Positions 1-6,068 of a DNA stretch of 12,191 bases are shown one piece after another. The DNA is from JBDRGD01 sp043818095 (GTDB lineage Bacteria; Chloroflexota; Dehalococcoidia; Dehalococcoidales; RBG-16-60-22), in NCBI GenBank assembly GCA_043818095.1, contig JBDRGD010000116.1:1-12191 (forward strand). The letters run 5' to 3'. Below the pieces are notes generated by a model. That model was not told the origin of the DNA, did not search any database, and worked only from the letters and a program-made list of their open reading frames with translations. How positions within the stretch are numbered: the first letter of the stretch is position 1; the number at the start of each line of letters is the position of its first letter. Made by a program: the position numbers and the translations under genes.

Positions 1-1
1 C

Positions 2-109
2 GGCAACTCCGGCAAGCAGGAAGAGCCGGCGGGTAGCGGCAACTCCGGCAAGCAGGAAGAGCCGGCGGGTAACGGCAACTCCGGCAAACAGGAACAAGAC
101 AATTCGAAC
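2..109 (+). repeat. 36-bp in-frame tandem repeat, about 3 units, last one diverged
   Basis: Units lie at 2-37, 38-73 and 74-109. Units 1 and 2 differ at a single base (the AGC at the end of unit 1 is AAC in unit 2). Unit 3 keeps the first five codons almost intact and then diverges. Each unit encodes 12 residues (GNSGKQEEPAGS/N). The array probably continues left of the window. Near-identity at the nucleotide level, including synonymous positions, points to recent duplication or slippage rather than old protein repeats. Confidence 0.9.
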
Positions 110-235
110 AGTGGAGGGGCCGATAAAGGGAATAACACGTCACGGCAGGTGGAGGAGCGCGGGAGTTCCGATAATCAATACCGGGAAGCCCTGCGGGACA
201 TCATCGAACGCCTGCAGGATGCGAGGAAGAGATGA
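2..235 (+). CDS. 3' end of a repeat-containing hydrophilic protein of unknown function (5'-truncated)
   Basis: The frame is open from the left edge (first complete codon at 2) to a TGA at 233-235, giving 77 visible residues. I do not recognise the protein. The visible part begins with 12-residue repeats (GNSGKQEEPAGS, then GNSGKQEEPAGN, then a diverged third unit), continues as a Gly/Asn/Ser/Gln-rich low-complexity stretch, and ends in a charged, probably helical tail (YREALRDIIERLQDARKR). No transmembrane segment or catalytic motif is visible. The composition suggests a flexible linker or extracytoplasmic tail joined to a C-terminal helix, but the N-terminal domain lies outside the window. 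The stop overlaps the start of the next gene (ATGA, 232-235), so the two are probably translationally coupled. It is taken as coding because the frame is open, the repeat is a multiple of 3 (36 bp) and the gene junction is tight. Confidence 0.7.
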   Translation, partial: GNSGKQEEPAGSGNSGKQEEPAGNGNSGKQEQDNSNSGGADKGNNTSRQVEERGSSDNQYREALRDIIERLQDARKR

Positions 236-1419
236 CCGTGCCCGTACAACTCGTGAGCAACCGGATAGGCGTGCGCGCCACTGACGATGGTATTCGGGCA
301 AACCAGGCAAGACTGGAGCTGCTCTATGAAATCAGCCGGAAGATAAGCTCCACGACGCAGTTCCGGCAGATGGTGAGACAGATTATCCAGATGACGCAGC
401 ATACCTTCAACGCGGCGGCGTCATCCGTGCTCCTCTTCAGCGAGGATGAAGGTGAGCTTTTTTTCGAGACGGCCGCCGGTCCGGCCAGTAGTGTCCTGCG
501 CGAGATAACAATCAACAGCCGGTCCGGCATCGCGGGCTGGGTGGCGCGTAACGGCAAACCGCTTATCGTCAACGACGTTGCCCACGACAACCGATTCGAC
601 CGGACGGTGGATAAGGCTACCGGCTTTGCCACGAAATCGATTATCTGCGTGCCCATGATTATCCGCCGCCGCGTTATCGGCGTCATTGAGGTTATCAACA
701 AGCTGGACGGCAGCGATTTCACGCAACATGACCTGGACGCCCTGTTATCCGTCGGCGCCATCGCCACCATGGTGATGGAAAACAGCCACCTGCACCAGAC
801 GATACTGGATGCGTACAAAAACACGATTAAAACGCTGGCGAGCGCCATTGACGCCAAGGACCCTTACACCCGGGGACACTCCGAGCGCGTTATGGAATAT
901 GCCATGCTGGGCGGGCTTGCTCTCTCCCTGGATGAAGAGCAGATGGAGAACCTGGAGTATGCCGCCATTCTCCACGATGTCGGGAAAATCGTCATCGATG
1001 ACAGCATCCTGAAAAAGCCGGACAGCCTCACTCCCGTCGAATGGAGCGTAATACAGCAGCACCCCGTTGTCGGGGCGGACATGCTCGATGACATTCCCTT
1101 CCTGGAGAAAGCCAGCCAGCTGGTCCGCTGCCACCACGAGCGGTTCGACGGCAGCGGCTATCCTGCCGGCATCGCTGGCGATGCTATCCCGCTGGGGGCG
1201 CGGATTATCGCCGTGGCGGATGCCTTTGATACCATGACCACGGACCGCGCTTACCGCCATGCGCTGACCGTGAGCTACACTATCAGCGAACTTGTCGGCT
1301 GCACGGGCACCCAGTTTTGCCCCAGAGCGGTCGAGGCGTTTCTCTCTGCGTACCGCAGACAGGACTCAACAGGGGGGTCTAATTACCTGGACACGAGCCT
1401 ACCGGGGGACCGCAAATAA
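232..1419 (+). CDS. GAF domain-containing HD-GYP cyclic-di-GMP phosphodiesterase
   Basis: This 395-residue protein is probably cytoplasmic, with no membrane segment seen. After a short N-terminal helix (about 21-50), residues 25-185 form a GAF-type sensor domain, with the typical SGIAGWVARNGKPLIVNDV stretch at 98-116 and the CVPMIIRRRVIGVIEVINK strand pair at 139-157. Residues 190-355 form an HD-GYP domain: H216 (RGHSERV), H248-D249 (ILHDVGKI), H277, H301-H302-E303 and G309-Y310-P311 (HHERFDGSGYPAG), then D330. These metal ligands and the GYP signature are those of the HD-GYP family, which hydrolyses cyclic di-GMP, so activity is expected; substrate and GAF ligand are inferred or unknown. The usual C-terminal GxQFDP motif reads GTQFCP (about 359-364), with Cys in place of Asp. 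The start is chosen for the ATGA overlap with the upstream gene and the purine-rich GAGGAAG just before it. An MBL-fold gene follows closely. Confidence 0.93.
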   Translation: MTVPVQLVSNRIGVRATDDGIRANQARLELLYEISRKISSTTQFRQMVRQIIQMTQHTFNAAASSVLLFSEDEGELFFETAAGPASSVLREITINSRSGIAGWVARNGKPLIVNDVAHDNRFDRTVDKATGFATKSIICVPMIIRRRVIGVIEVINKLDGSDFTQHDLDALLSVGAIATMVMENSHLHQTILDAYKNTIKTLASAIDAKDPYTRGHSERVMEYAMLGGLALSLDEEQMENLEYAAILHDVGKIVIDDSILKKPDSLTPVEWSVIQQHPVVGADMLDDIPFLEKASQLVRCHHERFDGSGYPAGIAGDAIPLGARIIAVADAFDTMTTDRAYRHALTVSYTISELVGCTGTQFCPRAVEAFLSAYRRQDSTGGSNYLDTSLPGDRK

Positions 1420-1448
1420 ACTGAAGCCGCCCGAATGCGGGGGGAAAG

Positions 1449-1454
1449 AAAGGA
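1449..1454 (+). promoter_or_regulatory. Shine-Dalgarno site supporting the TTG start at 1462
   Basis: AAAGGA lies 7 nt before TTG 1462-1464. No comparable site precedes the in-frame ATG at 1435, so this site favours the shorter protein. Confidence 0.6.
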
Positions 1455-1461
1455 TTGCATC

Positions 1462-2238
1462 TTGAAAATCCGGTTTTTAGGTGCGCACAGCACGGAATCA
1501 CCGACGGCGCGTTACGTCAGCATCTTCGTCAATGACCGCGTCATTCTGGATGCCGGTGCGGTGGGCACGGCTCTGTCCCTCCGGGAGCAGGAAAAAATCG
1601 AGGCCATTCTGCTGACCCACCAGCATTACGACCATATCCGCGATATCCCCACGATTGCCCGCAATCTTTATCACCAGGGCATCAGCTTGAACGTGTGGAC
1701 GACGCCGGAAGTGCGGGCCGCCATCGAAGCGCACCTCCTCAACGGTGAGGTGTATCCCCGGTTTCAGGACCTGCCTGCGGACAAACCCACGGTCAGCTTC
1801 AACGATGTAATTCTACGGGAAGGACAGCGGGTGGACGGCCACCAGGTCATCGCGGCGCCGGTAAACCATTGCACCCTCACGGTGGGTTACCAGGTCACGG
1901 ACGGGGCCGGTAACAGCATGTTCTACACCGCGGACACCGGGCCCGGACTGGAGGACTGCTGGAATTACGTCACCCCGCAGCTGTTGATTGCGGACGTTAC
2001 CATGCCGAACCGCTATGAGGCTTTCTCCCGGCAGACGCAGCACCTTACGCCCGCTCTCCTGCAGAAAGAGATGGAGACCTTCCGCCGCCGGAAAGGCTAT
2101 CTGCCGCAAATCGTCGTCGTGCACATGGATGCCGACCTGGAAGGGGAAATCAGGGAGGACCTCAAGGCCGTTTCGGAAACCCTGGCAACCACTATCACCC
2201 TGGCCAGCGAGGGCATGGAAATCAACATCGCTGCCTGA
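1462..2238 (+). CDS. MBL-fold metallohydrolase (RNase Z-like / phosphodiesterase-like)
   Basis: From the TTG at 1462 the protein is 258 residues and begins MKIRFLGAHSTES, the usual N-terminus of this family. An in-frame ATG at 1435 would add nine residues but has no ribosome-binding site. The metal-binding motif THQHYDH gives H53, H55, D57 and H58. Further candidate ligands are H136 (PVNHCTL), D158 (YTADTG) and H211 (VVVHMDAD), the order expected for a dinuclear MBL-fold hydrolase. There is no signal peptide, so it is probably cytoplasmic. The overall layout resembles RNase Z-like and class II cyclic-nucleotide phosphodiesterase-like members, but the substrate cannot be told from sequence. 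It lies 42 bp after the HD-GYP gene on the same strand and is probably co-transcribed, so a role near nucleotide signalling is conceivable but unproven. Confidence 0.9.
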   Translation: MKIRFLGAHSTESPTARYVSIFVNDRVILDAGAVGTALSLREQEKIEAILLTHQHYDHIRDIPTIARNLYHQGISLNVWTTPEVRAAIEAHLLNGEVYPRFQDLPADKPTVSFNDVILREGQRVDGHQVIAAPVNHCTLTVGYQVTDGAGNSMFYTADTGPGLEDCWNYVTPQLLIADVTMPNRYEAFSRQTQHLTPALLQKEMETFRRRKGYLPQIVVVHMDADLEGEIREDLKAVSETLATTITLASEGMEINIAA

Positions 2239-2239
2239 G

Positions 2240-2293
2240 CGCCGGCCTGCCCCGGCGACTTTATGCCCGCCCGCGCACGGAGGCGTGCTTTAT
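2240..2293 (+). terminator. Possible weak terminator hairpins after the MBL gene
   Basis: Directly after the stop codon there is a perfect 6-bp stem, CGCCGG (2240-2245) with CCGGCG (2252-2257), followed by ACTTTAT. A second perfect 5-bp stem, GCACG (2275-2279) with CGTGC (2284-2288), is followed by TTTAT. Neither has a long T tract, so intrinsic termination would be weak. Their position between a stop codon and a new promoter is the main support. Confidence 0.35.
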
Positions 2294-2334
2294 CCCCACC
2301 GCCAGAGGACAGATATCCGTCCGTAACTCGCCGC

Positions 2335-2363
2335 TTGTCCCGGTGTCCGGCAGGTGCTACAAT
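2335..2363 (+). promoter_or_regulatory. Sigma70-type promoter for the MFS-1 gene
   Basis: The -35 box TTGTCC (2335-2340) and the -10 box TACAAT (2358-2363) are separated by 17 bp, the optimal spacing. Transcription would start near 2370 and leave a leader of about 90 nt before the TTG at 2461. One copy of a 15-bp repeat fills most of the spacer, so the site could be regulated. Confidence 0.6.
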
Positions 2364-2460
2364 GAGGCGGAGTCTAAACCCGCGGAAACCCCCTTTCACC
2401 GCGTATCACCGCGCAGGTGTTCCGCCCGCATTCAGCTAACCTTTTTCCCGGTGTCCGGCA
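2338..2460 (+). repeat. Perfect 15-bp direct repeat flanking the MFS-1 leader
   Basis: TCCCGGTGTCCGGCA occurs at 2338-2352 and again at 2446-2460. The core CCGG-TGT-CCGG has dyad symmetry with a 3-bp centre. The first copy overlaps the end of the -35 box and most of the promoter spacer. The second abuts the start codon. Both could be repressor-binding sites; function is inferred from position only. Confidence 0.6.
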
Positions 2461-3708
2461 TTGTCGATAACCGCCAGAATAAAGCAGGTCGCGCACGATT
2501 GGGGTGGCAGCACCGCTATCTTCTTCGCCTACACCCATGCCAGCCATGACCTCTGCCCGGCGCTGCTGGTGCCGCTGCTGCCCTTCATCAAAGAGAGCAT
2601 GGGGCTGAACTATCTGCAGGCGGCGCTGCTGCTCTCCGCGTACAGCATTACCGCCGGAATCTCCCAGCTCCCGGGAGGCTGGCTGGGCGACCATTTCAGT
2701 AAGCGCGCCGTGCTGACCTTCGCACTGGCCAGCGTGGGGCTGACCTGCATGGTTATCGGCCTGGTGTCTTCCTATGTCCTGTTGCTGGCGTTGCTCGTGG
2801 TCTGGGGCATGTTCGCCGGTATTTACCATCCGTCGGTGGTGCCGGTACTCTCCAATCATTTCGAGGTGAAGCGGAGGGGCAAGGTCATCGGTCTGCATAT
2901 GGTAGGGGGCAGCGCGGGTTACTCCCTAGCGCCCATATTCGGGGGGCTGATTGCCGGCTGGCTGATGTGGCCCTCGGCGTTTCTCATCCTCGGTGTCCCG
3001 GCGCTCGTCGCCGCGGTCCTGCTGCTGCGCAACGTCGGCATCAGGGAAAGCCTGCGCCCGCGCAAATACCAGCCCGCTGGCGGGGCCTCCGTGAAAAAGC
3101 TGAGCCTCTGGCAAGTCCTGCGCCCGATAGCGCTGCTTTTCACCGTGGTCATCCTTATCCACTTCGTTGCCTCGCTGGCCATCGCTTTTCTCCCCGTCTA
3201 CCTGGTGGACAAGCACCACCTGGAGCCCACTCATGCCGCCGTGCTCACCGGCATGCTGAGGTTCGGGGGAGTCGTGGGCAGCCTATTCGGCGGGTGGCTC
3301 TCCGACCGGTGGGGACGGAACCGCGCCGTACTGCTTGGCCTGACGCTCACCGGCCCGATGCTCTACCTGCTCACCGCCCTGCCCTTTAACAGCCTGCTGA
3401 TTGTGGTGATGGCTTTTTCCGGGATAATCATGTTCATGCGCCAGTCCACCTTCCAGCCGTTTCTCATGGACAGCACCCCGGCTTACCTGCGGGCCACGGT
3501 CTTCGGGATTTACTTCGGGCTGGGCATGGAGGGTGCGAGCATCCTCCAGCCGGCCGCCGGTCAGCTCATGGACGTCTTCGGGCTGAACACCATTTACAAC
3601 ATGATAGCCTACTCCGGGCTGGCGCTTTCCGCGGTTACCCTGCTGCTGTCCCGCGTCCTTTCCCGCACGATAGCTTCCGCCGGCGCTTCGGATACGCTTT
3701 TGGGCTAG
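2461..3708 (+). CDS. MFS transporter, MFS-1 (fosmidomycin-resistance-like family), 12 TM
   Basis: This 415-residue integral membrane protein has about 12 hydrophobic segments in two halves of six. Seen in sequence: the loop 2-3 motif GGWLGDHFSKR in the N-terminal half and its counterpart GGWLSDRWGRNRAVL in the C-terminal half, which is typical of the major facilitator superfamily. The first helix has HASHDLCPALLVPLLPFI, reminiscent of Fsr-type transporters that start with H-x-x-x-D/N and P-x-L-P. The substrate is unknown; drug or small-acid export is possible. The TTG at 2461 is the only reasonable start, since an in-frame TAA at 2437 blocks extension and the next ATG would remove the first helix. 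No clear Shine-Dalgarno is seen, so translation may be weak. It is monocistronic by position, with its own promoter upstream and another downstream. It is clearly homologous to MFS-2 at 8630-9835. Confidence 0.88.
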   Translation: MSITARIKQVAHDWGGSTAIFFAYTHASHDLCPALLVPLLPFIKESMGLNYLQAALLLSAYSITAGISQLPGGWLGDHFSKRAVLTFALASVGLTCMVIGLVSSYVLLLALLVVWGMFAGIYHPSVVPVLSNHFEVKRRGKVIGLHMVGGSAGYSLAPIFGGLIAGWLMWPSAFLILGVPALVAAVLLLRNVGIRESLRPRKYQPAGGASVKKLSLWQVLRPIALLFTVVILIHFVASLAIAFLPVYLVDKHHLEPTHAAVLTGMLRFGGVVGSLFGGWLSDRWGRNRAVLLGLTLTGPMLYLLTALPFNSLLIVVMAFSGIIMFMRQSTFQPFLMDSTPAYLRATVFGIYFGLGMEGASILQPAAGQLMDVFGLNTIYNMIAYSGLALSAVTLLLSRVLSRTIASAGASDTLLG

Positions 3709-3738
3709 GTATTGCCCTATCTCGGCGGCGGGATGCTC

Positions 3739-3747
3739 TGCTATAAT
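3739..3747 (+). promoter_or_regulatory. Extended -10 promoter for the crotonase-MmgE/PrpD operon
   Basis: TGCTATAAT is a perfect extended -10 element (TGnTATAAT). The TTGCCC at 3712-3717 is 24 bp away, too far to serve as a normal -35, so the extended -10 probably carries recognition. Transcription would start near 3754, about 50 nt before the ATG at 3804. The MFS-1 promoter has a similar element (TGCTACAAT). Confidence 0.55.
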
Positions 3748-3789
3748 GAAGGGGTGCGGGCCTTCCCTCACGATTTCAAAGCTGTTTTC

Positions 3790-3795
3790 AGGAGG
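3790..3795 (+). promoter_or_regulatory. Strong Shine-Dalgarno (AGGAGG) for the crotonase gene
   Basis: A consensus AGGAGG lies 8 nt before the ATG at 3804 and fixes that start. Confidence 0.8.
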
Positions 3796-3803
3796 CGGGA
3801 ACG

Positions 3804-4661
3804 ATGAATTATACCAGGGTCCTCTATGAGAAAGTCGCGGAGGACGTCATCAAAATCAGCATGAACCGTCCGGAAAAGCGGAACGCCCAGGACTTTCTCA
3901 TGCTCGAAGAAATCGAGGACGCTTTTATCCAGGCGGACCTGGACGAGGATGTCCGCGTCATTATCTTCGCCGGGTCGGGCAAGGACTTCTCGGCGGGGCA
4001 CGACATGAGCGGCAACCGGGAGAAAGCCCGCAGCCCGGTGTTCGAGAAGGTGCTTGGCACGAAGCTGACCGGCATGGAGAAGCAACTGAAGGTGGAGGAC
4101 TACATTTACCTCAAGCAGGGGCTGACCATGCGCAACGTGAGCAAGCCCAGCATCGCCATGGTCCAGGGCAACTGCATCGCCGGGGGCTGGATGACCGCCT
4201 CCATGTGCGATTTGATTGTCGCCTCGGAAGACGCCCGGTTCAGCGACCCCGTGGTCAGCTTTACGCCCGCCGGCGTGGAAATCCTGGTACACCCGTATGA
4301 CGTGGGTTTCCGCAAGGCCAAAGAGCTCCTCTGGACCTGTGAAGCGATGACCGCCGAAGAAGCGAAGCAGATGGGTATGGTGAGCCGGGTATATCCCCGC
4401 GCAAAGCTGGAAGAGGAGACCCTGGCCCTGGCCCGGAAAATCGCCATGAATAACCCCGTGGCCGTGAGCCTCATCAAGCGCTCTATCAACCATGCCTGGG
4501 ACGAGATGGGACAGCGGAACGCCTGGGATTATCACATGCTGATACATCAGCTTTCCCACAGCAGCGATGAAGCTCAGAGCTGGTTCCGGAAGAGGCGGGA
4601 GGACGTGGCTAAAGGGAAAGCCGTGGACGCCATCAAGAGCCAGGTCGACAGGTTTAAGTAG
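3804..4661 (+). CDS. Crotonase (enoyl-CoA hydratase/isomerase) superfamily protein with atypical active site
   Basis: This 285-residue soluble protein shows the crotonase fold: NRPEKRNA (21-28), the oxyanion-hole/CoA-binding segment DFSAGHDMSG (61-70), the second oxyanion-hole stretch GNCIAGGWMTASMCDLIVASEDARFSDP (122-149) and the helix region AMTAEEAKQMGMVSRVYP (181-198). The acyl-CoA thioester substrate is expected from the family. By alignment by eye to rat mitochondrial enoyl-CoA hydratase, the two catalytic glutamates (E144 and E164) correspond to M130 and V150. Classical syn-hydration of enoyl-CoA is therefore unlikely, and other crotonase chemistry (isomerase, hydrolase, decarboxylase or C-C lyase type) is more plausible. 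The C-terminal tail is charged (WFRKRREDVAKGK). It is first in an operon with the MmgE/PrpD gene, 9 bp apart. The generic database name would be enoyl-CoA hydratase, but the exact reaction is unknown. Confidence 0.92.
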   Translation: MNYTRVLYEKVAEDVIKISMNRPEKRNAQDFLMLEEIEDAFIQADLDEDVRVIIFAGSGKDFSAGHDMSGNREKARSPVFEKVLGTKLTGMEKQLKVEDYIYLKQGLTMRNVSKPSIAMVQGNCIAGGWMTASMCDLIVASEDARFSDPVVSFTPAGVEILVHPYDVGFRKAKELLWTCEAMTAEEAKQMGMVSRVYPRAKLEEETLALARKIAMNNPVAVSLIKRSINHAWDEMGQRNAWDYHMLIHQLSHSSDEAQSWFRKRREDVAKGKAVDAIKSQVDRFK

Positions 4662-4665
4662 GAGG
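4660..4665 (+). promoter_or_regulatory. Shine-Dalgarno (AGGAGG) overlapping the crotonase stop codon
   Basis: AGGAGG begins within the TAG stop (4659-4661) and lies 5 nt before the ATG at 4671. This supports both the start choice and translation from the same mRNA as the crotonase gene. Confidence 0.8.
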
Positions 4666-4670
4666 CAGAA

Positions 4671-6068
4671 ATGAACGCAACGCGCCCCGAAGAGAAAGGA
4701 CCGGAAAAGGGAGACGGGACGGCAAAGCTGGCGGAGTTCATCAGCGGCACCCGTTACGAGAGCATTCCCTCCGGCGTCGTCAAGACCGCCAGGGACGCCC
4801 TTATCGACTGGCTGGGGGTGACCCTGGCCGGCTCGCAGGAACCCGGCGCAGGCATCATGGCGGGCTACGCGCGGAAGCTGCAATGCGCCGGGGAAGCCAG
4901 CGTCATCGGGCACGGCTTCCGGACCAGCGCAGAGTTGGCGGCGCTGGCGAACGGGACCTCCGGGCATGCTCTCGACTTTGACGATACCAACTCGACCAGG
5001 GGGCGCTATAACCTGCATCCCTCTACCGCAATCTATCCCGCGGCATTGGCGGTCGCCGAATCCCGGAGGCTGTCCGGGAAGGAGGCGCTCGTTTCTTATA
5101 TCACGGGGATGGAAGCCATGTTTGCCGGGGGCGCCGCTATCGGTCAGTCCCTTCCGGCAAGTGGCTGGCACCCCACCCCCGTCCTCGGCACGATTGGCGC
5201 CGCCGCGGCCGCCGCCAGAGCGATGGGCTTAAACACGGGACAGACACAGAGCACCCTGGGCATCGCGGCTTCTTTGGCCGGCGGCTTGATGCGTAACTTC
5301 GGCACGATGGTCAAGCCGATGCATGCCGGTAACGCCGCCCGTAACGGGGTTCTCGCCGCGTGCCTCGCGGCGGATGGTTTCACCGGGAATACGGAGGTTA
5401 TGGATGGTGACTGGGGTTTCTGCCAGATGTTCAGCGGGGGTAAGTTCACGAGCCTTGGAAAGGCGGTGGAGGGACCATGGGACTGGAGGATGGCTTCCCT
5501 CGGCCTCGGATTCAAGGCTTATCCCAGCTGCCGCTCCACGCATTCCGGTATTGACGCTGCTCTCTTCCTGAAAGAACAATACCATCCCAACCCGGAGGAA
5601 ATTGCCGGTATTACCGTCAATATCACGCGGCTGAATACGGAAATCGCCCGCTTCCACCGCCCGGAGACCGGCTATCAGGGAAAGTTCAGCATTCCCTACT
5701 GCGTAGCTGCGGCACTGTTGAATGGCCGTGTGGTCCTTGCCGATTTTACGGATGAGGCCATAAAAGACCCGCGGAAGACGGACCTTGTGACAAAGGTAGG
5801 TTTCGAGTTCCCGGAAGGCCTGGACGGCGCCCTGAACCTTGCTACCGAGGTGACTGTTGTTTTAAAGAGTGGGATGAAGCATTCCCATCGCGTGGCGATA
5901 CCCAAGGGAGAACCGGAAAATCCTATGACCGATGCCGAACAGGAAGCCAAGTTCCGGGACTGCTGCTCGCGGATAATGGATGAGCGCGCCGCCGACCGGA
6001 TACTCGATTTCGCCCGGGGATTTGAAACAGCCGCGGACACCGGCGAGCTTTTTACCCTGCTGGGCTAG
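4671..6068 (+). CDS. MmgE/PrpD family protein (2-methylcitrate dehydratase-like)
   Basis: This 465-residue cytoplasmic protein has the usual length and layout of the MmgE/PrpD family: an all-helical N-terminal domain with GHALDFDDTN (98-107) and HPSTAIYPAALAVAE (116-130), the active-site stretch KPMHAGNAARNG (215-226) and KAYPSCRSTHSGIDA (282-296), then a smaller C-terminal domain. The family includes 2-methylcitrate dehydratase, cis-aconitate decarboxylase and iminodisuccinate epimerase, which act on polycarboxylates. The precise substrate here cannot be assigned. Other methylcitrate-cycle genes (prpB, prpC) are not in the window, so propionate oxidation is not indicated. It is second in an operon behind the crotonase gene. 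Its stop codon interlocks with that of the convergent MFS-3 gene in a single CTAG (6065-6068). Confidence 0.92.
   Translation: MNATRPEEKGPEKGDGTAKLAEFISGTRYESIPSGVVKTARDALIDWLGVTLAGSQEPGAGIMAGYARKLQCAGEASVIGHGFRTSAELAALANGTSGHALDFDDTNSTRGRYNLHPSTAIYPAALAVAESRRLSGKEALVSYITGMEAMFAGGAAIGQSLPASGWHPTPVLGTIGAAAAAARAMGLNTGQTQSTLGIAASLAGGLMRNFGTMVKPMHAGNAARNGVLAACLAADGFTGNTEVMDGDWGFCQMFSGGKFTSLGKAVEGPWDWRMASLGLGFKAYPSCRSTHSGIDAALFLKEQYHPNPEEIAGITVNITRLNTEIARFHRPETGYQGKFSIPYCVAAALLNGRVVLADFTDEAIKDPRKTDLVTKVGFEFPEGLDGALNLATEVTVVLKSGMKHSHRVAIPKGEPENPMTDAEQEAKFRDCCSRIMDERAADRILDFARGFETAADTGELFTLLG

Noticed and set aside
2..109. Possible CRISPR-like repeat array
   Set aside because: Units are contiguous with no spacers and form an in-frame protein repeat.
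1435..1461. Upstream ATG start for the MBL-fold gene
   Set aside because: No Shine-Dalgarno precedes it, and the family N-terminus MKIRFLGAH begins exactly at TTG 1462, which has a good site before it.
2343..2549. Small open frame across the MFS-1 leader, possibly a leader peptide
   Set aside because: It starts at a GTG inside the promoter spacer, has no ribosome-binding site and overlaps MFS-1 in another frame.
3768..5171. Long antisense open frame (467 codons) opposite the crotonase and MmgE/PrpD genes
   Set aside because: It is the mirror frame of two well-conserved, GC-rich genes. Its translation has no recognisable motif and is rich in Gly, His, Arg and Pro, as expected of a shadow frame.
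4671..6068. Assigning the MmgE/PrpD gene as prpD of the methylcitrate cycle
   Set aside because: No prpB, prpC or acnD is in the window and the family is functionally diverse, so a specific symbol is not supported.
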